Assembly: GCA_028673005.1 (NCBI GenBank)
Contig: CM054116.1
Coordinates: 19,353,840 to 19,417,839 of the forward strand
Direction of reading: 5' to 3'
Length of the DNA stretch: 64,000 bases
Origin: Tanypteryx hageni
Lineage: Eukaryota > Arthropoda > Insecta > Odonata > Petaluridae
Positions within the stretch are counted from its first letter, which is position 1; each line of letters opens with the position of its first letter. The notes beneath the pieces were generated by a model that was not told the DNA's origin, searched no databases, and saw only the letters and a program-made list of their open reading frames with translations. Positions 43,861 to 57,283 of the stretch are shown here, piece after piece. The position numbers were made by a program, and so were the translations under genes.

Positions 43861-45288
43861 AAATTGTAAATTTTTAGGGGTGGTTTTAACTCCATTTGTA
43901 CATAAAGTTTAGTAATTGTTATCCTGGAAACTATAAATTGTAGGTATGAGTTTTTTCCAACATTTTGTAGCAAATTATATATAGAAAAAAAGTAAATTTT
44001 GAAAATGTTCAACATTGCGACCGCTAAAAATTCGAAATTATTTAAGCATATTTTAAAGGTTAATGTATTTTTGAATGTGTTATGAAACTGAAATTATTTT
44101 AAAAGGTAGATTTAAAAAAACGAAATAGGGATTATAGAAATTTTTATATTTTAATTTGTTTGGCTTTTAAAATTTGAAAAGTTTAAACAAAGAGGTGAAT
44201 GTTTAGGTACAACAAGGCAAGGCAAGTTAGTTCTGTAATTTAAATATTTTAATTAATTTGTTCCCATAATTTCCACGACAGCATGGTATTTTGAAGGACC
44301 ACGTTTTGCTAAATAAGGGCAGTCATGACACTCCACAGACGTGACTAAATCTTCTTCTTCATCTACAACTACACTCACTTCATAACCTCTTTAACTTATT
44401 CTGTGTTCAGGGCAAATCTTGCCTTTAGCAATACAAATTTTTCCTTCTTGCTTCAGTTTAACAAATCCAAGAGAATTACTGACATAGTCTTTCCTCATTG
44501 ACCTCAAAGGTAGAAAAAAGCCATAAAAGCAACAATGAAATTTGCGTCAAATACAAAAGAGACACGCAGTTATGACACACACTTCCACAGTTTTTCTTTT
44601 CACAAGTATAGGTAATAACTAAGACAGATAGACACTTAAAACAACAAACTTCATCACAATTCCTATAGACAAGACAGACGGAAACAGATGAGCTGGAGAT
44701 TCGAAATTTTTTTCTTAGGTAGGATTTTGTGCAAAACCGACTAGAACAAACGAAAATCTTAAAAGAGTGCGACAATGCGGCCGCTAAAAATTCGCATTTG
44801 TTTAAACAAATTTTCAAGGTTTATGTATTTCCGAATGTGTTACAGAGCTGAAATTTTTTATAGGTAGGATTTGAAAAAAAAACGAAAAAGGGATTATAGA
44901 AATTTTGATATATTAATTTGTGCTGCCGTTAAAAATTCTTAAAATTTAAACAAATAGATAACTGTTTACGTAGATGCTACATCTGGTAAAAATTATTAAA
45001 GTATTTGTAAATTTTTAGTATCCCTTTTGCTTCCTGACATTCTACATTGACTGACTGTGTGCCGTCAACAAGAGACCTTTTTCCAGAAACATATTATTCC
45101 CGGGTTTTAACAGGGTTTCTCGTGTTATTTAGGATGTTTTAGCAGAAAGCAAAAGCAATGAATTCTCTGATTATGGCACACGATACAGCGTGAAACTTTG
45201 AGGATCGAGTTGCCAACAATTCACGGAATATTTTTCTGGTGGCCACAGCAAATCCTTGGCACTTGTTTCCTATATTGCTCCGCTAAAT
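43861..45288. other. Repeat-rich stretch with two diverged copies of one sequence
   Basis: Positions about 44020-44210 and 44765-44970 are a diverged direct pair (GACCGCTAAAAATTCG / GGCCGCTAAAAATTCG, then GGGATTATAGAAATTTT). 44690-44820 also matches 38642. No gene supported apart from the weak frame at 44270-44680. Confidence 0.45.
44270..44680 (-). pseudogene. Cysteine-rich decayed reading frame, possibly SWIM-type
   Basis: Minus-strand pieces CLVYRNCDEVCCFKCLSVL and CEKKNCGSVCHNC, then after stops KLKQEGKICIAKGKICPEH and EEEDLVTSVECHDCPYLAKR. The CHDC...KYH part recalls the SWIM-type finger of some insect repeat proteins, but spacing is poor and stops intervene. Confidence 0.2.
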
Positions 45289-45370
45289 CAGCGGTGCCCA
45301 AACTACGGCCCGCGGGCCAAATGCGGTCCGCGAAGGGTTTTTGTTCGGCCCGCGAAGCTGAGGCGAAAAA
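45289..45370 (+). mobile_element. hAT-like terminal inverted repeat, solo
   Basis: CAGCGGTGCCCAAACTACGG followed by CCCGCGGGCC and more GCGG/CCGCG pairs is the typical GC-rich end of many animal hAT elements, sharply different from the AT-rich context. The opposite end was not found; about 90 bp further the sequence switches into unit U4. Confidence 0.5.
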
Positions 45371-45870
45371 TCAATTCGAAAAATTTAACACACAAATTCA
45401 TACATTTTTTAAAAATTTTCATAATAAAACTTTAAATATTGAAATGTTAGCCATGAAAACCTTCTCTATGCCAGTAATATTTCTAACAAATTCCAAATAG
45501 GTTAAATGATAATAAATATTTCAAGGAACTGCGAGACGGATTTAAAGACTTGACAAAGAAAAGAAATAAACTCAAACCATCGCCTTCTAATTTTGGCTAT
45601 AGCCACAAAGCTCCAACAGTTAAAAAAATAAAAAGGAGCGTTCATAAGACGTAAGTGTAATGTGTTTACAATAGTCGCCGGTAGGTGGAGTGGTGGGGTA
45701 AGACAAAAAAATATGTCATAAACATATCTCTTAAACGATGCATTATATGGGGAAATGTTTTAAACGAACTTCGTACAAAATTAAATTTGCTACAACGTTT
45801 ATTCCAGTACGTTTTTACATTCATCAAATATTAAAGCAAATATTTCGAAATTACGGATAATCGACCGATT

Positions 45871-46017
45871 TTAGCTAAATACTAATGACCCGATTTCGCT
45901 TAGCGCTTCAATGCGATAATTTGCTTGTTTATGTTCGCTAGAGGTATCATCCGATAAAACTGAATATTTTTCATAAAATTCAATTAGTTTGATTGTATTT
46001 GCTTTTGTCCACTCCAT
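45871..46017 (-). CDS. MADF/Myb-SANT-like fragment, U4
   Basis: Intact frame, MEWTKANT... as in U2. Overlaps the 66-codon ORF. Confidence 0.4.
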   Translation of the reverse strand: MEWTKANTIKLIEFYEKYSVLSDDTSSEHKQANYRIEALSEIGSLVFS

Positions 46018-46184
46018 GAGTGCAGATGTGCGTGTTCACGTAGTTGGTCGAACAACTGAAGACCGACAGCATCGAGCAATGAACAACATGTGTTTGCTGA
46101 TAGTAGAACAATCTGACCTTGGGCTCGCGCATACGCAAAGTGTGTGACAGAAGTCTTCTTTGGCTTCTTCTTTAGAGGGGTCAT
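45984..46184 (-). CDS. Conserved 66-codon ORF, U4
   Basis: Same as U1 with KKTSVTHFAYA. Unknown function. Confidence 0.3.
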   Translation of the reverse strand: MTPLKKKPKKTSVTHFAYARAQGQIVLLSANTCCSLLDAVGLQLFDQLREHAHLHSWSGQKQIQSN

Positions 46185-46652
46185 TGTTACTTCTAGGGAA
46201 TCCCGAGGCCACTCTCCCTTGCCGTAAATCTTATATGATATACGTAGCTAGATACAATTATTACATACAAAATGAATGTTTATTTATTAAAAATTACGCG
46301 AGACAACTTTTATATCAGTTCTTTCCTGAGATCACATAGTAGAGTTGCTTATTTTTTAAAGCCGAATTAATATCCGTGCCGAAATAGCTTAAATAACTGA
46401 TTTTTATAACATAAAAAAGATTTTATTCCTCTTTTCAACAATGCCAAATGCTAAAACCATACTGACAAGATCAATGCTTTTAAATGGGAACTGATATCGT
46501 ATATATTACGACTGCATTGATTTAGTGCTTTTAATGGGAATTTATGGCTTCATATTTGAATCGTTATTTTCAAATTGCATTTCAAGTATAGTTTACGCTC
46601 AAATAATTAATTCGGAGAAAAATTAGTCAATTAGTGTTTCCAATATGTCTTC

Positions 46653-46895
46653 TCAATTAAATACGATCTCGGCTACTATCAACGGATTCCCATGAAATCG
46701 CCGATTTCCATTTCCTGCAATACTTTTATTTGTTAGGAATATACGTATTCGTTACCTATAATTGACAGCGAAATTTGTTTGTTCATTTACATATGAAATT
46801 AAGGAATTAAAACATATCCAAGAAGGTACAATAAGAAAACTTCTATAACAATTTTTTAATTTCGACCAAAATATAATCGTCAACTTCTTCCTCAT
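46653..46895 (-). pseudogene. 80-codon ORF, stopped in U4
   Basis: Same start as 9721 but AGGGAACG has become AGGTAACG, giving a stop after about 52 codons. Confidence 0.3.
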
Positions 46896-48049
46896 TTAAA
46901 TACCTATATGTCCTTTTTGCTTCTCTTCAACTGAACATTTGTATGCATCAATTTAGTCAATTTTTGCTTATTTTATTATAACAACACTTTCCATGTTATA
47001 CAAACAAATCCTTTATCGCCAAATCGATTTCAAAGTCCGGGAACACGTTTTGTTTCATAGGTTTCACTATAAAATATTCACGTGACAAATTAAACCCACA
47101 GAATCAGCCTTTGCATGGGATGGGTATTGTTAAGCTAAATTTGACTATATCTTCAAACGTGTTTCCACCGGTTGCTTCCCTAGAGCGTGCAATTCCTGCC
47201 CAAGGTTTAATTTTTTTTGATATTCATGAACACATAATATGATGCAGTTTCTTCAACTGGAAATCCATTCGAGTGAAATAACTATCTTTTAAAAGTTATT
47301 CCATCGATTGTTTATCATGATTATTTGATAAAAGATACAAAGTTAGTTAACTACTAACTAAGTTAGTCGCCGATAAAGGATGCGAGAAAATTTATTTATT
47401 TGAGCAAAATATGGGAAGACATGAAATATTGCGTAACATCAAGCATTACAATTTAAATTAATTTGGTTTCATTACTTGATTTTATTCTCAAATCTTCCTC
47501 ACAATTGTCTATCTTGACTTAAAAACCCGAGCAACCCCGGATAATTTCAGATAGCATATTATATTTTCTAAATAGGTTGGCCTGTCTTCAGTTGAATTTT
47601 GAAAATGTGCACGGTTATTTTACACAAATAAATATCCTGTAGGAGCAGGTCTATAGGGATAAGAAAAGCGGTATCTTAGAGGGAATCGCTATTTTAAAGA
47701 TTTGCTTGATAGAGTTTTTACTCATAAATCTATTTAACTGAATATTTTTCTGTTGGAAAAATATTAACTCTAGTTAACTTCAATGAGAAGGTAGGTTAAT
47801 TTTAAGGCGTTTTTCTTTTTTGGTTTAATAAACAAATGAATTAAAAATATACCATTTCATTATGTTTTGTGTTGTATTGAATTTTATTTGCTTTGCCATA
47901 GTGCACATCCTTATTTGTATATTTTTACGAGCTCCATGTTACGTTTTGTAGCCAATGGAAGTAATGAAAATGAATTTCGTATATAAATATTTTCTCAATA
48001 ACAGCAATAAAACTCTATATATATTACGCATTATTTAAATAAAAACGAA

Positions 48050-49140
48050 ATTGGATCCAGGAATTGATAAAGTTGATGATCAACTTGAGATCTATGATGT
48101 CGCTTCAGAAGTTAGTGAACATTTTGATATTGGATTGTGTAAGGGTAGATGAAAGGCCACAAAGTATGATTAGTGCATTTAAATATGAAATCTTGAGCAA
48201 ATGCTGGACATCTTCACCGACTTATGACTTAATATTCTTTCATTAATTCAAAAAATTTCATGAAGCCGCAAGTTCCCATGACAATACCCACTGTCATAAA
48301 ACTTCACAAACAGAAGTCGATCACTCTATTTCAATAATGAAAGAGAAAAGTCCTTCGAAACAAATGTTGCTAATCAAATTAGTTGCCGATGCAAAAGAGG
48401 AAAATAGAGCAATACTGTATTCAATAAGTATTGTTTTGATATTGCATTACGAGGTAAAACTAACAATTAAGGAAATCTTCAATCTTTCGGATTGAGGCAG
48501 GTGATGAAACAAAAACATTTAATAACTTGCAATGCAAACGCTAAATACACATCTATGAGAACTCGAAATAAATAATAGAAATTTGTGGGTGTATTTTGAG
48601 AGATGATTTAGTTGCTGCAGGAAATGCATTCGAAGGGATTTCCATTTAGACCGAAGAAATGACTGATATTGGGGGAATAGTACAATTATCATCAATAGGG
48701 GTTATATTTCCCAAGTTTATCACTGGACAAACTCGTATTCGCGAATAATTTTTCTTGGGTTTATTCGGATATCAGATCGCAGTGCAGAAGGAATTATCAG
48801 ATAGATATTAATTAATTTAAATTGCAAATGGCAATTTTAGTTGGTCAGGGATATGATGGATATTCTGCAATGTTTGGAAAGCAAGAAATTATATCTTTAC
48901 ACCCAAAAGCTATGTTTGTTCATTGTTCTTCCCATCGTCTTAACCATGAAGTGCATGATTTTAATGGCTTGAGTGAAATCTGTATCACAGTTGGTACTAT
49001 TAAGGCAATTATTAAAAATTTTCGGGAAAGGTCATATAGGAGGGCTAAAGTAGCAAATATTCCGATGTGTGACTTGATAGTTTATTCGTTATGCAGACGA
49101 TTTTCATGTGTCAAATAAATATCTAACTTATTTGAATTAC
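48050..49140 (+). pseudogene. hAT (TTF-finger) transposase fragment, U4
   Basis: N-terminal part 48064-48240 ends early: about 150 bp including the zinc finger are deleted after ACTTA at 48230. Central block 48822-49118 intact in one frame (VGQGYDGYSAMFGK, HCSSHRLNHEV). Confidence 0.7.
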
Positions 49141-49789
49141 ATCCTTGTGAATGAGTAATGAATAAGTAAGAGCGAAATATGAGATAAATATACGGATTTT
49201 TCCCGCAATAAAATAACCAATGTTAATTGCACTGGCTTTGCTTGCAACAACTTCTACCTTTTTCTAGTGCACCATGTGAAGCCACTTTGTGCCATAGCCA
49301 TCAAAAAATGATTAGTATATGAAGTGACAAACTTCCCCATCCTTGATTCCATGGCCTAGCATTGGGTATGTTTAGTCAAAGAGCAAAATCGCTTTATATG
49401 GCGAATGGTTAAAAATGTGTCTATGACTAAATTTGAGTTGGGTGCCAAAAGGGTGAATTTAATTAGCAAATGGAAGAATGCGGTTGTGCTTGGGCAATAT
49501 TGCTGCCATTAATTGAATCTAATATATAAAAATGACTTCGTAGTTGTCATCGGTGGGTGGAAAAGTGGAACTGTAATGCTATTTTTAACTAATTTTCTGA
49601 GTAGCTAAAAGATTGATATTTAATACGAATGTTCGGTTCTTAAAGTAAAAGTCATTTGCAAAAACATAATTCCAAACTAGACCTGGTTCGATCCCTGAGA
49701 ATGATTTCCATTCCCCATAAGTTAACATGGAAAAATGGATATTTCAACCTACAAGCTTATATTCTTTTACTTATTAAAATTCTTTTTCC

Positions 49790-50218
49790 AGTAATGCCAA
49801 TATTTTTTATATTCGTCGATATAGTAGACTGTGTGCAGATGAAGTCATATTCTCTCAACTTTTATTGAATGCCTTTTTGTGTCAATGAGCAGTCTGCTTG
49901 AATAATTTCACATATTTTGTCCGATAATCTAGAAACTTATTGCGGTTTGGGTCCAGGCTTCTTCCGTGTAAAATCAACTTCTTCCATATTTTCCTCAGCT
50001 TCGTGTATTCTCCTCATTAGTTTGTACACAACAGACAAAGATACGCCCAAGTTTTTTGCCATTTTAACCGCTGACTCACCTTGTTCTCTCATATTTTTAA
50101 ATACTTCAATTTTTTCGTCGGTTATTGAGGTTCTTTTCTTTCTTTTTCTGGAAACTACATCATTTAGTTCACTCTGTATCCCATTTTAATTTACTACTTC
50201 CTGAGAGTTTTCTTCCAT
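49790..50218 (-). pseudogene. Tc1/mariner-like transposase N-terminus, U5
   Basis: ATG at 50218, same early TAA; helix-turn-helix MAKNLGVSLSVVYKLMRRI readable. Remnant as in U1. Confidence 0.55.
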
Positions 50219-50264
50219 TACAGGGTAGGGTTAGTATTGTTTATAATTATCAATAATCTATAAT

Positions 50265-50446
50265 CTATAATTCACGATAATGTGTTTATAACTACTGATA
50301 GTTTGTTTATAACTACTGATATTTTGTTCATAACTACTGATACTTTGTTTATAACTGCCAATAATGTATTTATGACTACCGATACTTGGTTTATAACTAA
50401 CAATAATGTGTCTATAACTTCCTATAATGTGTTTATAGTATCCGAT
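50265..50446 (-). repeat. 21 bp minisatellite, eight copies, U5
   Basis: Same order of repeat variants as U1. Confidence 0.9.
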
Positions 50447-52144
50447 AACGCAGCGCGTCCAACCAGGCCTAGAAAACACTTCAGAAAAAGGTTGTACCGC
50501 GTTACGCATTGAAACTAATGTAGAGGACTCGATCTATACCAGCGACGTCATACTGTTGCACTACGCATTTTATGCTGCGTCTGGTTGTAACGCAGTGTTT
50601 CTCATGCTGTAAGGTTTTACTTGAAGTCGAAGTCCTTCATTAATTCTAACCAGCACAAAACGCCAGCCATCGGAAGATGTACGTCAATGTATTTATATCG
50701 TACTTTCAGTTATTTTTTTGCGGTACGAAATGATACGTTGCCGAGGATAATATTTAGCGACTAGCAGTTAATTATGAGGAATTCATTAAATTTACTAGTG
50801 TGAATTCTTCTTTTAGGATATTATGTTTCATTGAGAACACGCCGCGGAGGTTTTCCCTTCCTTGTGTAAGATCACTTCGGCAATTAACGCTTCCTGCTAC
50901 ATAGAGCAATACTTAATTATCAAAAACTTTCGCAAATCATCAGTGACGCAGTCACGACTCAATTCCTTTGCTATTTTAACAATTGAATACCAAAACGCAA
51001 AGTTATTAAATGTTGATAAATTGATTTATGTCTATATTTTAATTAAAGGCGGAAAATGAAGGATTTGCCAAGGGCGCTAAAAACACTCCCTACGGCTGTG
51101 CATATAGACTCATATAGACTATATATTTACTCAACCATCGATGTAAAATACATTTTTATTAGACGTATTCAAAACAAGATTTATTTTTTCCGTAAATAAA
51201 TACATTTTTATTGTACAACAAATATTCATTTTACAGTGAATTTTGATGCAGCGACGTGAGATGGCCTGAAAAAAATGAAAAAGAAAATTAATCATTTCGT
51301 AATAAAATAAAAATTCTAATATAATTTCAATGACTCGTTTAACCTTTAATCATAATTTTTCTCTCCGCCGTCTATCATTACAATACTTTGTATCTTTCTT
51401 AAAAATGACAATCGGTTATAAATCTTTGATTTGCGAGTCGTCCATTTACAGGGGATAACAGGAGAGAGTTTTCACTGAATTTTCTATTCGTATCTCTTTT
51501 TTGAGGAGACGTATTTTTATTATGAACTTGAAAAGGAATTATTTTAAACAAACCCGAACGCACTCAGAAACCACAACTATCATCCCTCATTCGTTTCTTC
51601 CCCAATGGAGATTATTAAATTATTTTAGTGCTTTTTGGAGATACATGTACCAAAAAGTGTAGTTTTAATGCGTTCTTTACCAACTAAGTGACAGCAGCGG
51701 TACGCCTTATGGGTATGTCGCCTCCGTCCGTCCGTATCTTTAATCCCAGAAACCACTTTCCGGATTTTAGTTAAATTAATTAAACTTGTTAAAATTAATC
51801 AACGCATTGTGATTTTCAACTGCATCCATCAATTAGTACTTCCAAATTAAATAATCGTGTACTCGTTTCTTCCGTCAAGCAACAATTTGCTACGGTATTT
51901 TTCTCTCCCTGGCTCCTATACGATATGTTCTGTAAGTTATTTATCAAAACATTTATTCGGATAAAGAGCAACATTTCCCACAAAGTCGTCCGCGGTCTAT
52001 ATAATAACAGTTTATAGTTTCGCAGAAAAAATTTCTAGAAAATCCCAGTCATAATATCACGTATTTTGTTTACATCTATCGCTACGAAAATTATATCGGC
52101 GAGCGACAATTTAAAATCCACATTTTTCTCTCTCGTGCTCTTAT

Positions 52145-52396
52145 ATGATCTGTGAGGTGCACATAAAAAGATTTATTCAGATAGAGGACGACAATTACCA
52201 GAAAAAACCCCGCGGGATCATATATGTAATTAGGACTTATAGTGTTGGAGATAAAAGTTCACGAACAGCCCAATCTATTGACACTGTTTTGAGCGCATTC
52301 CCCATAAAGAACGCCTTTGCAGCCTCTGTGTACTCCATTTATGGAGTATACTGTTTCTCATTGTTGTACACGTTTTCTGTATTCGAACAACTCTGA
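52145..52396 (+). CDS. IEDD module 2, U5
   Basis: ATG 52145 (MICEVHIKRFIQIEDDNYQK), 83 codons, nearly the same as 25765-25514. Unknown function. Confidence 0.35.
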   Translation: MICEVHIKRFIQIEDDNYQKKPRGIIYVIRTYSVGDKSSRTAQSIDTVLSAFPIKNAFAASVYSIYGVYCFSLLYTFSVFEQL

Positions 52397-52587
52397 ACAT
52401 TAAAAATGCTATTATTTACAATGTCCCATTTTGTCTCCCTCAGCCTCGCATCTTCCTCAGATCGCAAGCTTTCTTGTCCCTAGAGCAGCGCACAGACTAC
52501 AGTTTACACACTAAATCGCAGGATTCACCTTTTCCCATCGAGGGTCAACTAGAACGTGCGGGTTCATAAACAAGAAGGAATACTATA

Positions 52588-52785
52588 TTATTCACTAGTG
52601 GAATCCCCGGAGATGTCAAATGCGTTCTTTAGGGGCTTCACGTACAAATCTGGGTCGTAAGCTTGGGCGGCTCTACAATTTTTATCTGCGTAACTATATC
52701 GCCTATTTATGAGTTTCGCGGAAGTTTGTGGACAAATGTCGTCCTCTATCCGAATGAGTTTTTTAATCGATGCTTTACAGATCAC
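52588..52785 (-). CDS. IEDD module 1, U5
   Basis: Identical in translation to the U3 copy (30228-30425). GTG first codon. Confidence 0.3.
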   Translation of the reverse strand: MICKASIKKLIRIEDDICPQTSAKLINRRYSYADKNCRAAQAYDPDLYVKPLKNAFDISGDSTSE

Positions 52786-53314
52786 ATAAAAGAGAGAGAA
52801 AAATATGGTGATTTATTTCGAAAAGGGCACCTCGCAGTTTCGGAACTAAACGTCGACAAAGGTTAAAGTGAGAAGGACATTTTTTTCTCGAAGACGTTCT
52901 ATTGAATCTTTTTATCGAAAAATATTTCACCACGGTGATATCGACTTTCCAACTCGTACCGATTGTAAAATAAATAAAGTTTTCTGTTCATTTACTTTTC
53001 CCCCTCCTTTGTTCCATTTTATTCCATTTTATTCTCATTCGAGAATTTCACTGCAATTCTTTTCTCATCTTTAAAATTTTGATATTTCGAACTCACATTT
53101 GAATTATCCGGATGGTTGCATCGGAGCACGCCTTGCTACCCTCGAAGATGTAGTCCGGTCCTTGAGCTCTGAAACCGATCTAAAAGGTGTTGTTATCGTT
53201 TACGGCGAAGCTATCGCCAGCGTAGCGCTGGGTGCTGCTGCCGGTAGCTGCTGCGTATGATGGCGCATGGCAATCCGAAGTTTCGATCCCAAAGCTCTTC
53301 TTCAGGGATCGATA

Positions 53315-53406
53315 CGTCGCACTGGATGCAGCTTCGGGCGCCGCCTGCGTAGGAAGGCACGTGCCGGCCTACGCAGGCGGCACCGGAAGCCGCATCCAGT
53401 GCGACG
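53315..53406. repeat. 92 bp palindrome in GC-rich exon, U5
   Basis: Same position and centre as U1, and the same single unpaired A as U3. Confidence 0.9.
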
Positions 53407-55532
53407 TCGTCGTTCTCTCCATCATCTTGGCAGAGTTTATACATCGGGTTCAGACCCAAATTCTCGGCGGAGGGTACCAACCCCTTAATGTTTCCCTTCT
53501 AGGATTAGAGACTGGACGTACTCCCACATTTCCAGTGGAATTTCATCTAAAAGTAAAAAAAATGAAATCACATGTATTAACCGCGATTAATTAACCATAT
53601 TCTCGAGCAACGCCGGTTACTAAAGTACTTAAATATAAAGTGGAAAATAGTTTCTAGGGCTTTCCCTCCATTACTGATTAAAGTATTCTGCAATACTTAC
53701 GTGTTTCAATGAAGTTTGTAATCAGGAAGCCATCCCACGTCGCCCAAATACTGTTTTCTAACTTTCGATAAAAATTTGAAATTTTCCTCATCCCCAGTCG
53801 ATAAATAAAGCAAATATATTTTTTTAATTTGAAAAATACACTGTTTATAATTTTGAGAATTTTGTCGTTAAATAAAGCATCCAGCAATATATAAGTGATA
53901 AGGGATACTTTCAAAATTTTGATTATCTCAATCGTTATGAAAATACGGAGAAGCGTCAATAAAACAATGATGGTCTTGGATTTGATGTTGTAGAGGGCGC
54001 CCTGTGGGAAAAATAAGAGTGGTACATCGTGACTATCATGCTAACATAAACGGAGTTATGGTGATCTAAGATTAAGAATGAGATCAAGAATGAGTGAACA
54101 TGAAAAACACAAAAATGAATCTCGGAAGTCAATCAGGGGCACCACTTTACTGGTGACAAAAAATGAGCTCTCCGTCATGTCTCGTAAAGTATTGGTCATA
54201 TCAAAAAGGTTTTCAAAAAGAACCTGTAGAACTAGTACAGTATTTCGTTCCGTATACATTTTTATGGTAGGAGTGGCCGTTATCGGGAAACAAATAATTT
54301 GTAATTCGCTCTGAAATTAGAGAAATTCATGCAGAGCTGCCTAATAGTTGTCAACGTAAACAAACTTGTTGGTTACGGAAGTAAATCTGCTATATGTAGC
54401 TACATAAATACATTGAATTCCTTACGCGGGCATGAATGATTAAGTAAGCAGAAGGAAAAGGGGATATCTAAGATGAAGAAAGAACGGAAACGTAAATATT
54501 ACAACTAATGATCTGATGTGAGGTGGGTACGTTTAAAATAATTGTCGATTGTTTGTTTGATTAAAACTGATTAGAAAATAAATACCTGAGTAAATAAAAA
54601 TTGAATATTTACCTGGAATCATTTCTTCTGTATCGTTTTGCAGTATGTACTAAATAAAATTACGTAATGTGTTTATTAATGCACCAAGTCAGGAAGTGAA
54701 GGGATTTTTAGTCGACGGAGAGATAAAATAGGATCGTGGTGTTTTGCAGTTCTATGCCGTGCGTTCGTTCAAATCGTATCGTTTAGTTTCAAACACTATA
54801 TCGAACGAGACGCGCCTATTTGTGATACACTTTCCTGACTTGCTTAAGCATCGATTCGGTAAAGACATAAGTACTAGATAAACTCGCACGAGAATACTTG
54901 CTCCTTGTATTGAAATGGGAACGGGAATGAATGACATTAGACCCTGCCACAATGTTAGTTTCATCTCCTGACTGTGCTACGAAAATTCTTATGCAGGCTT
55001 CATAATTGCGCCACCGGTCTTCGAAAATTACCATTATGCTCGCAGCGATTATTTTTGCGATAGTTTTCTGCTAAGGACGTTCGAACATGACTAAAAATCT
55101 CCCCCACGCGGTGAAAATAAAACGGTATACCCCCGAGATCCGCTGATATCAATTAGTGCACTCCATGCAAATGATAGGTCACGTCTCTCGATTTCACCGC
55201 TGCTTTGCTTTACGCTTACCTTTCATCCGTGTGCACCACTTACAAACGAATTGCATTTTATGGCGTATTTTATGTCAAATAAAACCGACAACCTAAAACG
55301 TTTACCTCTTAAACCCACATCTCTGTAAAAAAAAGCTTGACCTATGCAATCCAACTTTCTCCAGCTCCTTCCGAAAAAAATCATACGAGACTGGAACAAT
55401 GTCGTCAGCTACTAAGCTACAAAACGATAACTATTATAAACATTATTTTTTCTATTACCTTGATATTTGGTTCCATTCTGAGAGAAGCGAATGATTTACG
55501 CCTTAGTTCCATAACGTTCTATCGCAGTATCC

Positions 55533-55546
55533 GTTGCCTAGACAAC
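55533..55546 (-). promoter_or_regulatory. X-box-like palindrome, U5
   Basis: Identical 14-mer upstream of the MEPNIK codons, in a flank that has otherwise changed (TATCCGTT for TAGCCGTT). Confidence 0.4.
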
Positions 55547-55879
55547 CGAGCGTCCCTAACAATGCAATTCACGAGAAACAAAGAGAGAGTATTATTGCGC
55601 CGTCATTAAATTAATTCCGCGGGATTGAAAATTTTCCTATTTGTCGCATTGTAAAATTATTTGATGTCATAAGGAATATTATTCTAGATTTGAACTTTAA
55701 TAGACAAAGTAATACACCAAGTAAAGAGGATTAATGGCAGATAAGAAAAACAGCTGAAATTAATATATCCGTTTATTAGCACTTAAACGATTTTATACAA
55801 TTAAAAGAACACCTCTACATAATGAACGTACAAAACGGAACTCACTAAGGAAAAAACAAATATTATGTAGCTGATGAAA

Positions 55880-56530
55880 TTCAAAATATCCATTACATAT
55901 TCATTTAAAAATACAAACATTCTCACTTCCATAAGACATATGTACATCCAAGCAGAAAGGAAAATTATGTAAATTAAAATGGCTTCTTGACCATTATTAA
56001 TATCCATTACATTTTTTATAAATATTCAAACGTTATTCTCACTTCGGTTTTTCACTCGCTGTGAAATATTTCAGTTCTGTTGATGTCTTAAGTGACTGCC
56101 TTGCAGTACGCTTCTACGTTCAGGATCTGTACTCTCCTAGGACGTGTTGAATGAGGGCTTCATGGTGTGCGATTTGCACGCCTCAGCGGCTAGTCGGAGG
56201 CTCGAGTTCGATTCCCGGCGTTTTCTCATGATTCTTTCTTCTAATCCTTCCGTTCCAACCACCCCAAGTTATGACTTTACCATTGAAAACCACTTTCCTT
56301 GTGAATTCTCACTTCCATAAGATATATGTGCATACAATAAGAAAGTAAATATATATATATGTGCATTGAAAAGGGTTATTGGCCATTATTGATATCCATT
56401 ACATATTTAATAAAAAACACAAAACATTCGCAATTCCATAAGGCATGAACATGTGCTATCAAACAAAGGTAAATTGTGTAAATTGAAATGGATTATTTAC
56501 CATTATTAATTTCCGTTACACATTTCAAAA
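55880..56530 (-). repeat. About 125 bp tandem repeat, three copies with SINE, U5
   Basis: Same arrangement as U2 on the other strand. Confidence 0.6.
56046..56304 (+). mobile_element. tRNA-derived SINE, U5
   Basis: Same insertion as U2, with ATTCTCACTTC duplications at 56035-56045 and 56305-56315 and B-box-like GAGTTCGATTCC at 56204-56215. Confidence 0.7.
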
Positions 56531-56962
56531 TCTATTGTGGCCACCACATGACCTTCTCTACGCCAGTAATATTTCTAACAAATTCCAAATAGGTTAAATG
56601 ATAATAAATATTTCAAGGAACTGCGAGACGGATTTAAAGACTTGACAAAGAAAAGAAATAAACTCAAACCATCGCCTTCTAATTTTGGCTATAGCCACAA
56701 AGCTCCAACAGTTAAAAAAATAAAAAGGAGCGTTCATAAGACGTAAGTGTAATGTGTTTACAATAGTCGCCGGTAGGTGGAGTGGGGGGGTAAGATAAAA
56801 AAATATGTTTTAAACATATCTCTTAAACGATGCATTATATGGGGAAATGTTTTAAACGAACTTCGTACAAAATTGAATTTGCTACAACGTTTATTCCAAT
56901 ACGTTTTTACATTTATCAAATATTAAAGCAAATATTTCGAAATTACGGATAATCGACCGATT

Positions 56963-57109
56963 TTAGCTAAATACTAATGACCCGATTTCGCTTAGCGCTG
57001 CAATGCGATAATTTGCTTGTTTATGTTCGCTAGAGGTATCATCCGATAAAACTGAATATTTTTCATAAAATTCAATTAGTTTGATTGTATTTGCTTTTAT
57101 CCACTCCAT
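56963..57109 (-). CDS. MADF/Myb-SANT-like fragment, U5
   Basis: Open frame, MEWIKANT..., with RIAALSEIGS. The deletion at 57110 starts at its ATG yet leaves the frame whole, and it removes the overlapping 66-codon ORF. Confidence 0.4.
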   Translation of the reverse strand: MEWIKANTIKLIEFYEKYSVLSDDTSSEHKQANYRIAALSEIGSLVFS

Positions 57110-57283
57110 GGGAAATGGGAACTGATATCGTATATATTACGACTGCATTGATTTAGTGCTTCTAATGGGAATTTATGGCGTCATATTTGAATCGTTATTT
57201 TCAAATTGCATTTCAAGTATAGTTTACGCTCAAATAATTAATTCGGAGAAAAATTAGTCAATTAGTGTTTCCAATATATCTTC

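Larger units (their letters stand above)
45463..49782 (-). repeat. Array unit U4 (inverted, truncated)
   Basis: Begins abruptly at CCTTCTCTATGCCAG (homologue of U1 about 11165) and runs to the unit boundary, where U5 follows without a gap. Lacks the gene portion entirely. Confidence 0.9.
51160..55476 (-). pseudogene. Candidate spliced gene of the array unit, copy U5
   Basis: Exons on minus: 55459-55476 (MEPNIK), 54816-55067, 53701-54001, 53097-53498, terminal exon from 51265 with stop 51226-51228 and an AATAAA further on. In the GC-rich exon TTTTAC has become TTTTAG, an in-frame stop in the post-palindrome frame, so this copy is additionally broken. Splice dinucleotides are kept. Confidence 0.35.

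Noticed and set aside
45198..45500. 100-codon ORF across the hAT terminus and the start of U4
   Set aside because: It spans a junction of unrelated repeats and has no ATG-supported domain.
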